Assembly: GCF_025354735.1 (NCBI RefSeq)
Contig: NZ_JANXMI010000312.1
Location: forward strand, 16,588-80,587
DNA from: Rugamonas sp.
GTDB lineage: Bacteria; Pseudomonadota; Gammaproteobacteria; Burkholderiales; Burkholderiaceae_D
DNA length: 64,000 nucleotides
Reading direction: 5' to 3'
The notes below the pieces were generated by a model. It saw only the letters and a program-made list of their open reading frames with translations. It did no database searches and was not told the DNA's origin. The position numbers were made by a program, and so were the translations under genes. Of the stretch, positions 9,243 through 19,362 are shown one piece after another. How positions within the stretch are numbered: position 1 is the stretch's first letter; each line of letters begins with the position of its first letter.

Positions 9243-10463
9243 TCAGCGCACCAGCTGATTGATTTCGATAATAGGCATCAGCACCGCCAGCACGATCAGC
9301 AGCACCACCACGCCCATGGCCAGGATCAGCGCCGGTTCGAGCAGGCCGGCGATGGTCAGCGTGCGCCGTTCCAGGTCCGATTCCTGGGCGGCGGCGGCGC
9401 GGTCGAGCATGGCCGGCAGCTCGCCGGTGATTTCGCCGGCCCGTATCATGTGGATCAGCATGGGCGGAAAATGCTGTTGCGCCGACAGCGCCCGCGCCAG
9501 GCTGACGCCCTCGCGCACACTGTCGCTGGCCTCGTCGACCAGCTCCTGCATCGCCACGTTCGACAGCGTGTCGCGGCTCGTTTGCAGCGCGCGCAAAATC
9601 GGCACGCCCGAACCGGTGGTGATGGCCAGCGTGCTGGCGAAGCGCGCCGTGTTCAGGCTGCGCTCGAATTTGCCGTAGATGGGGGCCGTCAGCAGCCAGG
9701 CGTGCCAGCGCCGCTTGAGCGCCGGACCTTGCAGCGCGCGCCGCCACAGATACCAGGCGCCGGCGATCAGGATGGCGGCGTAGATGCCGTCGGCGCGCAC
9801 GAAGTCGGACACCGCCAGCATCACCGTCGTCAGCAGCGGCAGCTTTTGCTTGGTGGTCGCGAACACGGAGACGATCTGCGGCACCACGTAGGTGAGCAGG
9901 AAAATCACGATCGCGAAGGCCACCACCGTGACGATGGCCGGATAGGTGAACGCCAGCTTGACCTTTTGCACCAGCGCGTTGCGGCGCTCGATGTAGTCGG
10001 CCAGCCGTGACAGCACGCGCGACAGATGGCCGATCTGCTCACCCGACGCCACCAGCGCGCGGTAGATGTCGGCGAAGTCGCGCGGGTGGCGCGACAGCGC
10101 GTCCGACAGCGCGGCGCCGCCGATGACTTCCGAGCGGATCGACGCGATCAGGTCGCGCACGTACACGCGCTCGGCCTGTTCCAGCAGCGCGGTGAAGGCC
10201 TGCTCCAGCGGCAGGCCGGCCTCCAACAAGCTGGCCAGCTGGCGCGTGAACAGCGCCAGCTCGGTGGTCGACAGCTTGTCGCCGAAGGCGCGGCTGCGGG
10301 CCACGCCGGCCGCGTCGAGCTGGGCGGCGATGGCGTCGACCTTCAGCGGCGTCAAGCCCTGGGTGCGCAGGTCCGAGCGCGCCGAGCGGGCGTTGTCGGC
10401 ATTGAGGACGCCCTTGCGGGTGGCGCCGCCGGCGTCGACGGCTTCGTAGCGGAATGCTGGCAT
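9243..10463 (-). CDS. gspF: Type II secretion inner membrane protein GspF
   Basis: A 406-residue polytopic platform protein of the T2SS. Two repeated cytoplasmic T2SF domains (about 70-195 and 270-395) are each followed by membrane segments, seen at about 168-190, 220-240 and 375-400. The family motifs LFTRQLASLLEAGLPLEQA and LVDEASDSVREG are present. The start is MPAFRYEAVDAGG, as in the family. It sits 15 bp downstream of gspE, consistent with cotranscription and with the known GspE-GspF contact. Confidence 0.96.
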   Translation of the reverse strand: MPAFRYEAVDAGGATRKGVLNADNARSARSDLRTQGLTPLKVDAIAAQLDAAGVARSRAFGDKLSTTELALFTRQLASLLEAGLPLEQAFTALLEQAERVYVRDLIASIRSEVIGGAALSDALSRHPRDFADIYRALVASGEQIGHLSRVLSRLADYIERRNALVQKVKLAFTYPAIVTVVAFAIVIFLLTYVVPQIVSVFATTKQKLPLLTTVMLAVSDFVRADGIYAAILIAGAWYLWRRALQGPALKRRWHAWLLTAPIYGKFERSLNTARFASTLAITTGSGVPILRALQTSRDTLSNVAMQELVDEASDSVREGVSLARALSAQQHFPPMLIHMIRAGEITGELPAMLDRAAAAQESDLERRTLTIAGLLEPALILAMGVVVLLIVLAVLMPIIEINQLVR

Positions 10464-10478
10464 GGTCTGGCGTCTTCC

Positions 10479-11903
10479 CTAGTCTTCTTTGGTCACGCGC
10501 AGCAGCTCGGCCTGGGTGGTCACGCCCTCGCGCAGCCAGCGTTCGCCGTCCTCGCGCATGGTCTGCATACCGCTCTTGAGCGCCGCCGCCTTGACGTCCG
10601 CCTCGGAGGCGCGGTTGTGGATCTGGGCGCGGATCTGCTCCGTCGTCGTCAACAGTTCGTAGACGCCGACCCGGCCCTGGTAGCCGGTCTGGCCGCAATG
10701 CTCGCAGCCGACCGCGTGCCACAGCGCGCCGTCGTAGCGCTTGCAGTTGCCGCACAATTTGCGCACCAGCCGCTGCGCCAGCACGCCGAGCAGCGACGAC
10801 GACAGCAGGAACGGTTCGATGCCCATGTCGAGCAGGCGCGTGACGGCGGCGGCGGCGTCGTTGGTGTGCAGGGTCGCCAGCACCAGGTGGCCGGTCAGCG
10901 AGGCCTGCACCGCGATCTGCGCCGTTTCCAGGTCGCGGATCTCGCCTATCATGATGACGTCCGGGTCCTGCCGCAAGATGGCCCGCAGCGCTTTCGCGAA
11001 CGTCATGTCGATGCGCGCGTTGACCTGGGTCTGGCCGACGCCGGCCAGGTCGTATTCGATCGGGTCTTCCACCGTCAGGATGTTGGTGGTGGTGGCGTTG
11101 AGCAGCGACAGCGCGGCGTACAGCGTGGTGGTCTTGCCGGAGCCGGTCGGACCGGTCACCAGCACGATGCCGTGCGGCTGGTTGATCAGCGCGTCGAAGC
11201 GCGGCAGCATCTGCTCGCTCATGCCCAGGTGCTGCAAGTCGAGGCGGCCGGCCTCCTTGTCGAGCAAACGCAAGACCGCGCGTTCGCCGTGGCCGGTCGG
11301 CAGCGTCGACACGCGCACGTCCACCGGCTTGCCGCCGATGCGCAGCGTGATGCGGCCATCCTGCGGCAGGCGCTTTTCGGCGATGTCGAGCTGCGCCATG
11401 ATCTTGATGCGCGAGATCAGCGAACCGTGGATGGCCTTGCGCGGCCGGACGATGTCGCGCAGGCTGCCGTCGATGCGGAAGCGCACCACCGAGGTCTGCT
11501 CGAAGGGCTCGATGTGGATGTCGGACGCGCTGTCGCGCAGCGCCTGCGTCAGCAGCGCGTTGATCATGCGGATCACCGGCGCGTCGTCGCTCGATTCGAG
11601 CAAGTCCTCGATGGCCGGCACGTCCTGCAGCAGCTTGGTCAGATCGAGGTTGGCGTCGAATTCGTCGGCCACCATCGAGGCGTTGCCGCCGGCGCCGGCG
11701 TAGGCGGCGGCGATGGCCGCCTCCAGCTCGGCGCGCGGCATGGACTTGAGCTGGATGCGGCCGAAGCGGCGCGACACTTCGGCGATCGCGGCCGGCGCCG
11801 TGGCGCTCGAGACCAGGATGTCGACCGTGTTCTCGGCGCTGTCGCTGGGCTGCGCCAGCACGACGAAGTCGCGCGCGAAGGCGTAAGGTAAAAGGTTACT
11901 CAT
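10479..11903 (-). CDS. gspE: Type II secretion ATPase GspE
   Basis: A 474-residue hexameric cytoplasmic ATPase that powers pseudopilus assembly. Walker A GPTGSGKT is at 251-258 (Lys257). The Asp-box, Walker B ([11 protein letters not shown]) and His-box ([13 protein letters not shown]) are intact. Near the C-terminus is the four-Cys zinc site (CGNCKR ... [12 protein letters not shown]) typical of GspE. The N-terminal domain that binds GspL is shorter than in some homologs. It lies between gspD and gspF. Confidence 0.97.
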   Translation of the reverse strand: MSNLLPYAFARDFVVLAQPSDSAENTVDILVSSATAPAAIAEVSRRFGRIQLKSMPRAELEAAIAAAYAGAGGNASMVADEFDANLDLTKLLQDVPAIEDLLESSDDAPVIRMINALLTQALRDSASDIHIEPFEQTSVVRFRIDGSLRDIVRPRKAIHGSLISRIKIMAQLDIAEKRLPQDGRITLRIGGKPVDVRVSTLPTGHGERAVLRLLDKEAGRLDLQHLGMSEQMLPRFDALINQPHGIVLVTGPTGSGKTTTLYAALSLLNATTTNILTVEDPIEYDLAGVGQTQVNARIDMTFAKALRAILRQDPDVIMIGEIRDLETAQIAVQASLTGHLVLATLHTNDAAAAVTRLLDMGIEPFLLSSSLLGVLAQRLVRKLCGNCKRYDGALWHAVGCEHCGQTGYQGRVGVYELLTTTEQIRAQIHNRASEADVKAAALKSGMQTMREDGERWLREGVTTQAELLRVTKED

Positions 11904-11924
11904 GGCGGTTACGCGGCTCCGTCA

Positions 11925-14204
11925 TCAGTGTTCGATGGCCGACGGCGTCGGCGTCGACGGCAGGGCCTCGCCCGGCGCCTGCGACGGCAAGGGCTGCGGC
12001 GCCGGCGGCAGCGGGCGCGCCACCGTGGCGCCCAACGGCTGGCCGTTGGCCAGCGCCGGCAGCAGCGGCTGGCCGAAGTTCGTCACCAGCGCGCTGTTCT
12101 CGGGCTGGTCCGCCTGCTGCATGCCGCGCATATAGTCGTAGCGGTCGGCCGACAGGCTGGTGCTCTGCTCCTTGGTGCGCACGATCACGGGCCGCAGGAA
12201 CACCATCAGATTGGTTTTGCTGCGCGAGCGTTTCTGATACTTGAACAAGCCGCCGATGATGGGCAGGTCGGCCAGGCCGCGCACCTTGTCGACGTTGTCG
12301 CCGGTGCTGTCCTGGATCAGGCCACCGAGCACGATGATCTGGCCGTCGTCGGCCACCACATTGTTCTCGATGACGCGGCTGTTCAGGGTGATGCCGGCGG
12401 TCGCGTTCAGCGTCGACTGGTCCACCGTCGACGTCTCGTGATAGATCGCCATCTTGATGGTGCCGCCCTCGGAAATTTGCGGCCGCACCTTCAGCGTCAG
12501 GCCGACGTCCTTGCGGTCGATGGTCTGGAAGGGATTGGTCGCGGTGCCGGCGGTGCTGGTGAACTGGCCGGTCAGGATAGGCACGTTCTGGCCGACGCGG
12601 ATGGTCGCCACTTCGTTGTCGAGCGTGATGAGATTCGGCGTCGACAGGATGTTGGTGTTGCCGTCCGATTCGAGCGAGTGGGCGATCGCGCCCAGGCCGA
12701 TCTTGTTGAACACGCCGATCGACAAGCCGTCGCCGGGCAGCACGGCGCCCTTGCCGGTGGCCAGCGCCGTCAGGCTGTTGTTGGTGCCGCCGGTGGAAAA
12801 CGACTGCAGGGTGCCGATGCGGTAATTGCTGCTGCTGCTGCCGCTGGCGCCCAGCCACTGCACGCCGAATTCGGAGGCCTTGTCGGACGTGACTTCGACG
12901 ATCAGCGCTTCGATATAGACTTCGGCGCGGCGCTGGTCGAGCTGGTCGATGACCACGCGCAGATTGCGGTAGACCGATTCCGGCGCCGTGATGATGAGCG
13001 AGTTGGTCGACGCGTCGGCCTGGATGAAACCGGCCGAGCCGCTGCCGCCGGCGCTGTTCTGCTGGCCGCTGGAGGACGCGTTGAGCAGCGGATTGGTGGC
13101 GCCGCCGCCGATGCCGGTGCCGCTTTGCGCGCCGCCGCCGTTGGCGCCCGACTGGCCGTTGCCGCCGTTGCTGGAACCGAGGCCGTTGGCGCCGCCGCTG
13201 TTGTTGCCGGTGCCGCCGCCGCCCTGCTGGCTGTTGGCCGAGGCGTCGTTCGAGACGACGGCGCGCAGCGTCTGCGCCAGCTTGACCGCTTCGGCGTTTT
13301 TCAGATAGACCACGTGCACATTGCCCGGCTGCGCGGTCGGCTGATCGAGCTTGGCGATCAGCGACTTGGCCAGGTTGGCGCGCGCCAGCGACGGCGCGCG
13401 CAGCAGCAGCGCGTTGGTGCGCGGATCGGCCATCACGCTGAGGCGGTCGGCGCCGACCCCGGCGGCGCCGGCGCCGCCACCCGGTTCGAGCAGCTTGTTG
13501 ACCAGCGAGGCCAGGTCGCTGGCGATGGCGTAGCGCACCGGGATCACGTCGACGTCGCTGGCGGCCGGCGCGTCGAGGGCGGCGATGATCTTGGCCAGGC
13601 GGTTCAGGTTATCGGCGTAGTCGGTGATGACGACGGTGTTGTTGCCGGGGTTGGCGTTGATGGTATTGTTGGGCGAAATCAGCGGCCGCAATACCGTCAC
13701 GACGTTGGCGGCCGCCTCGAAGTTCAGGTGGAACACCTGGCTGACCACCTGGTCGCCCTTGATGCCGGTGGGCGCGGAGCCGACCTGGATCGGGCCCGAT
13801 TGCAGCTTCGCCTCCGCTTCCGGCACCACCTTGGTGTAGCCGTCGGCGCTGACGACGGCGAAGCCCTGCAAGCGCAGCGCGGACGTCAGCAGCTGGAAGG
13901 CCTGCGACTTGCTGATCGATTTTTCCGACACCAGCGTCAGCGTGCCCTTGACGCGCGGGTCGATGACGAAGGTGATGTTGGTGTAGTGGCCGACCGCCTT
14001 GATGACGGACTCGATGTCGGCGCCGACGAAGTTCAGCGCGGCCTGGTCGCCGGTGTCGGCGGCGTCGGCGCGGTCGGCCCTGGCCGGTTTGGCCAGCAGC
14101 GGCGCCGACGCGGACAGCCCGGCCACCGCGCAGCACAACATGGCGCCCGCGCTCACACGGCGCAGTGCGGGAAGATCAAGCTTGCTGATAAACTGTTTTT
14201 TCAT
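11925..14204 (-). CDS. gspD: Type II secretion outer membrane secretin GspD
   Basis: A 759-residue secretin that forms the outer membrane channel. It has a signal peptide (about 1-38), N0 domain from about 55, N1 and N2 domains, an N3 domain interrupted by a Gly/Ser/Asn-rich insert (about 320-400), then the secretin core (EVYIEALIVEVTSDKASEFGVQWLG through VPILTGQ and VGLTLKVRPQISEGG to LGGLIQD). The tail (about 690-759) is Pro/Leu-rich and may hold the pilotin-binding region. No pilotin gene is seen nearby. It shares one base with the upstream gspN stop codon. Confidence 0.97.
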   Translation of the reverse strand: MKKQFISKLDLPALRRVSAGAMLCCAVAGLSASAPLLAKPARADRADAADTGDQAALNFVGADIESVIKAVGHYTNITFVIDPRVKGTLTLVSEKSISKSQAFQLLTSALRLQGFAVVSADGYTKVVPEAEAKLQSGPIQVGSAPTGIKGDQVVSQVFHLNFEAAANVVTVLRPLISPNNTINANPGNNTVVITDYADNLNRLAKIIAALDAPAASDVDVIPVRYAIASDLASLVNKLLEPGGGAGAAGVGADRLSVMADPRTNALLLRAPSLARANLAKSLIAKLDQPTAQPGNVHVVYLKNAEAVKLAQTLRAVVSNDASANSQQGGGGTGNNSGGANGLGSSNGGNGQSGANGGGAQSGTGIGGGATNPLLNASSSGQQNSAGGSGSAGFIQADASTNSLIITAPESVYRNLRVVIDQLDQRRAEVYIEALIVEVTSDKASEFGVQWLGASGSSSSNYRIGTLQSFSTGGTNNSLTALATGKGAVLPGDGLSIGVFNKIGLGAIAHSLESDGNTNILSTPNLITLDNEVATIRVGQNVPILTGQFTSTAGTATNPFQTIDRKDVGLTLKVRPQISEGGTIKMAIYHETSTVDQSTLNATAGITLNSRVIENNVVADDGQIIVLGGLIQDSTGDNVDKVRGLADLPIIGGLFKYQKRSRSKTNLMVFLRPVIVRTKEQSTSLSADRYDYMRGMQQADQPENSALVTNFGQPLLPALANGQPLGATVARPLPPAPQPLPSQAPGEALPSTPTPSAIEH

Positions 14205-14977
14205 TATCTGAACTCTAACGCGATGATGTTTTTGTCGCTACCGGAACGGCGCTGGCCCAGCAAATTCAATAGATTGGCCAACGTCTCTTCATATCCCTCT
14301 GCCGCCTGCGCCTGTCCCGAAAACTGGACCCGGCCATGCTGCAAGCTCCCTGTGCCGCTCAATAACAGCGGCCCCTTTTGCGAACTCAAATTCAGTTGCG
14401 CTTGTTGTCCATGCCAGTCCAGCGCCAGCGCGTAACTGCCCAGCGGACGCACCGCCGACAGGGTCGACGCCATGTCCGTCATCTCCAGCGTGGTGCGGCC
14501 GTTGACGGCGACCGTGCGGTCGGCCAGCGCCAGCTCCAGCGTGGTCCACGACAGCCGCATGGCGCCGGTCGGCGCCACCGTGTTGAGGGGTGCGCCCAGG
14601 CCGGCCAGGCCCTCGGCCGGCAGCAGCAGCGCCGACGGACTCAGTTGCCACTGGCTCCAGCTGCCGCGGAAGGTCACCGGCTGCGCCAGCGCGTCCGGGT
14701 TTTCCAGCCGCAGGTCGACCATGCCGAACAGCGACAGCGGCGACACCCGCCACGCGAAACGGCCCGGCAGCAGCGGCGTGACGGGACCGTCGCCGCTGGC
14801 CGCGCCGCCGACGAAGGCCGAACCGCGCCACAGCGTACCTTGGGCGTCGCCCAGCGTCAAACGGCCGCCCGTCTTTTGCTCGACCAGCGCCGCCAGCCAG
14901 CTGGCCGGCGCGCACACCAGCAGCGTCGCCGCCACCACCGCGACGATCAGCAGCAACCATAGCATGGCGCGCTTCAC
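14204..14977 (-). CDS. gspN: Type II secretion protein GspN
   Basis: A 257-residue protein of the GspN family, an accessory T2SS component found in a subset of systems. It has one N-terminal membrane anchor (about 4-27), then a periplasmic beta-rich domain with the family start QKTGGRLTLGDAQGTLWRGSA. The role is not defined; GspN is often dispensable in other species. It lies between gspM and gspD, as in other Burkholderiales. Confidence 0.88.
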   Translation of the reverse strand: MKRAMLWLLLIVAVVAATLLVCAPASWLAALVEQKTGGRLTLGDAQGTLWRGSAFVGGAASGDGPVTPLLPGRFAWRVSPLSLFGMVDLRLENPDALAQPVTFRGSWSQWQLSPSALLLPAEGLAGLGAPLNTVAPTGAMRLSWTTLELALADRTVAVNGRTTLEMTDMASTLSAVRPLGSYALALDWHGQQAQLNLSSQKGPLLLSGTGSLQHGRVQFSGQAQAAEGYEETLANLLNLLGQRRSGSDKNIIALEFR

Positions 14978-15032
14978 CGGCCGCCCTTTATCTGCGGCGT
15001 GGTTTGCGCCAGCGGCGCAGCGGCCCGCATGC

Positions 15033-15548
15033 TCATCGCGCCGCGCCCTGGTGCAGCGTCAGCGCGGCGTCGACCATGCCGGCCGTGTCCTGCGCGGTGA
15101 TGGTGGCATCGAGCACGTCGACATGGCTGTCGCGGCGCTGCGCGTCGAGCCAGGCGATCAGGCCGGAGAACGGCACGCCCTTCAATTGCAGCTTGGCGTA
15201 TTCGCCCGTCATGGCCAGCGATTGCGCGGTCAGGCCGCTCGCTTTCAGGCTGTCGGCGACGCTGTCGTGCGTCATCGGCGGCGGCGTGACGGCCGGCTGG
15301 GCTTTCAGCGCGCCGGCCTGCAAGGCCAGCGCCTGCAATTCGGCGGCCTGCTGGCGCAGCGTCGGCAGATCCTTGCGCAGCTGCTCGCGGCCGTCGAGCG
15401 CCGGCGCGATCAACACACCATAGGCCAGCAGCACGCCGAGCAGCGCGCCGCCGACGCCGAGGAAGCGGCGCTCCTGCTCCGTGCGCGCCTGCCAGAAGGC
15501 GGCGCCGTTGTCGCGCAGCTGCTGTCGCATCGTGGAAAATTGACTCAT
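15033..15548 (-). CDS. gspM: Type II secretion protein GspM
   Basis: A 171-residue inner membrane component. A short cytoplasmic N-terminus with RTEQERRFLGVGG precedes one transmembrane helix (about 32-50), then a periplasmic coiled coil (DGREQLRKDLPTLRQQAAELQ) and a small ferredoxin-like domain. It pairs with GspL in the assembly platform. Its start overlaps the gspL stop by four bases. Confidence 0.92.
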   Translation of the reverse strand: MSQFSTMRQQLRDNGAAFWQARTEQERRFLGVGGALLGVLLAYGVLIAPALDGREQLRKDLPTLRQQAAELQALALQAGALKAQPAVTPPPMTHDSVADSLKASGLTAQSLAMTGEYAKLQLKGVPFSGLIAWLDAQRRDSHVDVLDATITAQDTAGMVDAALTLHQGAAR

Positions 15549-16798
15549 GATTTGCTCCCGGTCGCGGCCAGCGTGATGCGCCAGGTGCCCGGCGTCGCCT
15601 CGCCCAGGTCCAGATGGCGGGCCGCCAGCGCCGCCTTGATCCGGCCCATCGCGGCCGCATCGACCATATTCGGTTTGATCTTCACCACCAGCGCGCGCTC
15701 GCGGTATTCGAGCGTGGCGATGACGTCCTTGCGCGGCAGGACGCTGAGCGCCTCGCCCAGCGCGGCGCTCAGCGACGTGAATTCGTCGGGGCCGACCTGG
15801 CCGCCGCTGACGCGGGCCACGGCGATATTCTTGCGCATCTGCGCGGCCGGATCGAGGATCACGGTTTCATTCGGATAGGCGGCCTTGAAGGTCTGCTTCA
15901 TCGCCGCGCGCACATCGGCCGCTTCGTGCTTCAGGTGCAGCCACTCGGCGTTGATGCCGACGATATTGACCAGCAGCGCCAGCGCCGCGATCCGCACCGG
16001 CCAGCGCCAGCGCTGCCACTGGCGCGCGCCGGCGCCGCTGGCGCCGAGCGCCGGCACCAGGTCGAGCGCAGTCGATTTCGACGCCGAGATCCAGTGCGCC
16101 CAGTGATCCTCGACCAGGGTGATGGCGGACAGGCCGGCATCGGCGGCGACCAGCGCCGCGTACTGCGGCATCTGCGCGGCCGGCAGGTAGAGGCTGACCG
16201 GCGCCTCGCCGGCGCCGGTCATTGCGCGCAGCGTGTGCAGCGCCGCTTCCGGCTGGGCCGACAGCGCCAGGCCGAGACCCTCGTACTGCGACTGGCGCAG
16301 CGCCAGTTCCAGGCCGTGGTCGCCGGCGCTGAGCGCGGCCGACACGCTGCCCGGCTGGAACGGCAGGCACAATTGCGCCGGCAGCGCGGACACGCCGTGC
16401 GCGCCCTGCGCCAGCAGCGCCTTGACCAGCACTTCCAGCCACGCGCGCTGCACCACGGCGACGCTACGCATGCCGTCGGCGCCCGGCGCCGGCGCGGCCG
16501 CCATCACGCTGTCGGCGATGTCGCCCAGGATCTGGTCTTCCACCAGGTTGGGCAGCGCGGCCTTCAGGCGCGCCGCCGACAGCGGCGGCACCTTCACCCG
16601 TAGCAGCGTGACGTCGGAAGCGGCCAGCAACAGCACCACGCGGCGCGCCGACGCGATCAGGTCGCCCAGGTTGCCGAGCGCGGACACGCCCTGCTGCAAC
16701 AGCTGGCCGCCATCGCCGGCCAGCGCGTAGGGACACGCCGGCGCGGCGCCGCCGATGGCGCCCGCGCGGGCCGGGTAGCGAATGTAAAGAGTCGTCAA
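15545..16798 (-). CDS. gspL: Type II secretion protein GspL
   Basis: A 417-residue bitopic inner membrane protein that links GspE to the periplasmic platform. The cytoplasmic actin-like domain (about 1-250) contains LPNLVEDQILGD. A transmembrane helix follows (about 268-285, IAALALLVNIVGI), then a periplasmic ferredoxin-like domain. The stop codon overlaps the gspM start, indicating coupled translation. Confidence 0.94.
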   Translation of the reverse strand: MTTLYIRYPARAGAIGGAAPACPYALAGDGGQLLQQGVSALGNLGDLIASARRVVLLLAASDVTLLRVKVPPLSAARLKAALPNLVEDQILGDIADSVMAAAPAPGADGMRSVAVVQRAWLEVLVKALLAQGAHGVSALPAQLCLPFQPGSVSAALSAGDHGLELALRQSQYEGLGLALSAQPEAALHTLRAMTGAGEAPVSLYLPAAQMPQYAALVAADAGLSAITLVEDHWAHWISASKSTALDLVPALGASGAGARQWQRWRWPVRIAALALLVNIVGINAEWLHLKHEAADVRAAMKQTFKAAYPNETVILDPAAQMRKNIAVARVSGGQVGPDEFTSLSAALGEALSVLPRKDVIATLEYRERALVVKIKPNMVDAAAMGRIKAALAARHLDLGEATPGTWRITLAATGSKS

Positions 16799-16825
16799 AG
16801 GTTCTCGCTTTCGTTGATAGCCATG

Positions 16826-17818
16826 CTAATTTTCGCGTATCCAGACCAAGCTGGTTTTAAAGGTCAGCGGATCACGTTTTATCAGCGCCTGCGAATCGAG
16901 CGCGGCGCGGTCCAGCCGCACGCGGCTGAACACCAGAAAATAATTCGTCTTGGTCACCACGCCCACGATCGGCGTCTTGCCCTGCCCCAGTTGCGCCGTG
17001 AAGTTGCTCGCATCACGGTAGGGTATCCGCTTGCGGTTGTTGACCAGCGTGGTGCCGTCGGACAGCGAATAACCGGGCACCAGCGCCGCCAGCAGTTCGG
17101 CCGGCGCCGTGTTCACATTCACCGGCAGGCGCTCCGGCAGCACGATGACGAAATCGCGCAGCTGCTCGATGGCCTGCGGCGTGAAGCCGGCCACCGTCAG
17201 CAAATCCTCCACCCGCAGCATCGCCATCGGCTCGGCGCCGTCGCCGCCACCGCTGCCTGCGGGGGGCTTGAGCTGTGCTCCGCCATCCGTCTGCGCCGAC
17301 GCCAGCTGGCTGCGCGCCACTTCGTCCGCCACCTTCTGCGCCAGCGACGGATCGAGATGGATATTTTCCAGCAGGCGGCCGAACACCTGCACCTGCGGGG
17401 CGCTGGTGCTCTTGCCGTCGGCCAGATCGGCGAGATTGTAACGCGCCTGGGCATCGGTAATCTGGCCCGACAGCGTCGCATCGAATTTTTCGCCTTCGAC
17501 CCGTTCGCGTTCGACGTAATCGTCGAGCCGCGTCTCGGCCAGCGGCGTGGCCCAGATGCCGTTGGCGGCCGTGTAAGCGGTATCGCGGCCATCCTGGGCC
17601 AGTATCAGGCCGGCCCAATCGAGGGCGCCGCGCACGATCCACTCGGTCTGCAAATGCAGGCGCTGGTTTTCCATCGAGCGCACCTGCACCTGCTGCTGCC
17701 AGAACAGGCTGGTGACGATGGTCACGGCCAGTGTCGTCAGCAGCAGCGCCGTGATGATGGCGACGCCGCGCTGGCTTTGGGGGAAGGGGCGGCGGCGCGC
17801 CGGGGCGGACGATTTCAT
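16826..17818 (-). CDS. gspK: Type II secretion minor pseudopilin GspK
   Basis: A 330-residue large minor pseudopilin thought to sit at the pseudopilus tip. The prepilin cleavage region is QRG with hydrophobic VAIITALLLTTLAVTIVTSLF, followed by the helical GspK domain and an acidic-rich C-terminal half (LTFKTSLVWIREN at the end). As in other GspK proteins, the +5 Glu of major pilins is absent. The ATG at 17818 was chosen because it gives a short leader just before the cleavage site; it overlaps the gspJ stop. Confidence 0.94.
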   Translation of the reverse strand: MKSSAPARRRPFPQSQRGVAIITALLLTTLAVTIVTSLFWQQQVQVRSMENQRLHLQTEWIVRGALDWAGLILAQDGRDTAYTAANGIWATPLAETRLDDYVERERVEGEKFDATLSGQITDAQARYNLADLADGKSTSAPQVQVFGRLLENIHLDPSLAQKVADEVARSQLASAQTDGGAQLKPPAGSGGGDGAEPMAMLRVEDLLTVAGFTPQAIEQLRDFVIVLPERLPVNVNTAPAELLAALVPGYSLSDGTTLVNNRKRIPYRDASNFTAQLGQGKTPIVGVVTKTNYFLVFSRVRLDRAALDSQALIKRDPLTFKTSLVWIREN

Positions 17819-18480
17819 ACCGCGCCCAGTAAAAAGACTTTTATCAGGCTGGCGTTCTGGCCGGCCAGCCGCAGCGACACTTCCAGGCCGGTCGGCCCGG
17901 TCACGATGGAGGTCAGCAGCGGCGACGGCGGCGGCGCCGACTGGTTGGCGTTGGCGGCGGACTGCCAGCCGTTGTTCTGCCAGATCCGCATCGTCAGCGA
18001 GTCGACGCCCGATTGCAGCGCCACGCTGGCGGCCGGATCGGCGTCGCCCAGCGCCGCCTGCCACAGTGCGCTCAGCTGCACCAGGTCGCGCGTGGCGGCC
18101 GACTCGCGCCGCACCAGCACGCCGTCGCGCAGGCGGTAGGACACCACCTGCAGGCGCGAAGGCTCGTTCTCCGCCAGCGAGGTGCGCACCAGCGTGATGC
18201 GGCCGTCCAGCGCCTGCAGGTTGACGCGGCCGTGCAGCTGGGCCGTCGTCGCCAACTGTTCGAGATCGTTCTGCATCTGCGCGAACGCCAGTTGCAGGCC
18301 GCGGGTCTGTTCCATCTGCGCCGTCAGCGCGGCGCGCGAGCGGATGATGCCATCGAGCCCGCGCCAGCCCAGCACCGCGACGATGGCCAGGATGCTGATC
18401 GCCACCAGCAGCTCGATCAGCGTGAAGCCGCGCCGGCGGCGTGGCGGTGCGGGGTGGCGTTTGGCGTGGCGGCGCGTCAT
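17815..18480 (-). CDS. gspJ: Type II secretion minor pseudopilin GspJ
   Basis: A 221-residue pseudopilin with a basic leader (MTRRHAKRHPAPPRRRR) and a canonical prepilin cleavage site G/FTLIELLVAISIL with Glu5 present. GspJ forms the tip complex with GspI and GspK. The globular domain has typical GspJ segments (WRGLDGIIRSRAALTAQ, VSYRLRDGVLVRRES). The start at 18480 is preferred over longer in-frame options because it gives a short basic leader and overlaps the gspI stop by four bases. Confidence 0.94.
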   Translation of the reverse strand: MTRRHAKRHPAPPRRRRGFTLIELLVAISILAIVAVLGWRGLDGIIRSRAALTAQMEQTRGLQLAFAQMQNDLEQLATTAQLHGRVNLQALDGRITLVRTSLAENEPSRLQVVSYRLRDGVLVRRESAATRDLVQLSALWQAALGDADPAASVALQSGVDSLTMRIWQNNGWQSAANANQSAPPPSPLLTSIVTGPTGLEVSLRLAGQNASLIKVFLLGAV

Positions 18481-18875
18481 TGGTTCAGCACCAGTTGCAC
18501 CAGCTTGATGATGCGGCGCTGGGGTTGCGCCTGATCGTAGACGCTGACCTCGACCCGGCGCAGGCGCGGGTTCGGGCTGGCGATGACTTCCTGTTCGCAC
18601 GTCAGTTGCAGCTCGCCCTGCGGACAGTCGAACGATTGCTTGCCGACGGCCGGGAATTCCTTGGCCAGGCGGATTTGCACCAGCCGGTTTTCGGCCGACC
18701 ACGACGCCATCATCGCGCTGCGCAAGCCGGCGCTGTTCTGGGTCAGGCTGCCGACCGCGCGCAGCGCCGCGCCGAGCGCGATCAGCACGATGAACAGCGC
18801 CACCAGCACTTCGAGCAGCGTGAAGCCGCGCGCGCGCGCCGGGCGATGCATCGGAAAGGAAGAGGAGGAGCGCAT
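18477..18875 (-). CDS. gspI: Type II secretion minor pseudopilin GspI
   Basis: A 132-residue pseudopilin with cleavage site G/FTLLEVLVALFIV and Glu5. The body includes the GspI signature (WSAENRLVQIRL). Start is ATG at 18875, 13 bp downstream of the gspH stop with GAGG ahead of it; a second ATG at 18851 (MHRPARARG) would also leave the leader intact. Confidence 0.93.
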   Translation of the reverse strand: MRSSSSFPMHRPARARGFTLLEVLVALFIVLIALGAALRAVGSLTQNSAGLRSAMMASWSAENRLVQIRLAKEFPAVGKQSFDCPQGELQLTCEQEVIASPNPRLRRVEVSVYDQAQPQRRIIKLVQLVLNQ

Positions 18876-18888
18876 CGTCGGTTCAGCC

Positions 18889-19347
18889 TCAGTCGACCGT
18901 GAAGTGGCCGATGCCGTCGGCATGGACGGCGACGCTGCCGCCGCCGCCCGTCAACGTCAGCACGAAGGGCTTGTCGACCGGTTCGCGGCCGAAGACGATG
19001 CGCAGGCCGCCGTTTTGCACGCTGGGCTGCGGATCGAGCAGCAAGGTCAGTGGCGCGTTCTTGAACGGCCGTTCGCGCAGCAGGTCGTCGCCGGTCACCG
19101 GTTGCCACTGCTGTTCGTTGCGGACCATGAAATGATAGCCTTCCGGCTGCGCCTCGAACGCGATCGGCCGGTTGCGCACGATGGCCTCGTCGCGCGCCAG
19201 TTGCAGCAGCAGCGCGATGCGCTGCGCTTCCTGCTGCATCGATTGCTGCTGGTTCGGCAGCGCGTTGAGCGTGACGGTGCCCAGCACGACGCCGACGATG
19301 ACCAGCACCACCAGCAATTCGAGCAGCGTGAAGCCGGCGTTGCGCAT
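18889..19347 (-). CDS. gspH: Type II secretion minor pseudopilin GspH
   Basis: A 152-residue pseudopilin with a very short leader (MRNAG) and cleavage site G/FTLLELLVVLVIVG with Glu5. The body has the GspH pattern LLLQLARDEAIVRNRPIAFE. ATG at 19347 was preferred; a GTG at 19356 is the only other near option. It lies 15 bp downstream of gspG. Confidence 0.93.
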   Translation of the reverse strand: MRNAGFTLLELLVVLVIVGVVLGTVTLNALPNQQQSMQQEAQRIALLLQLARDEAIVRNRPIAFEAQPEGYHFMVRNEQQWQPVTGDDLLRERPFKNAPLTLLLDPQPSVQNGGLRIVFGREPVDKPFVLTLTGGGGSVAVHADGIGHFTVD

Positions 19348-19362
19348 GGCCGTCACGCCGGC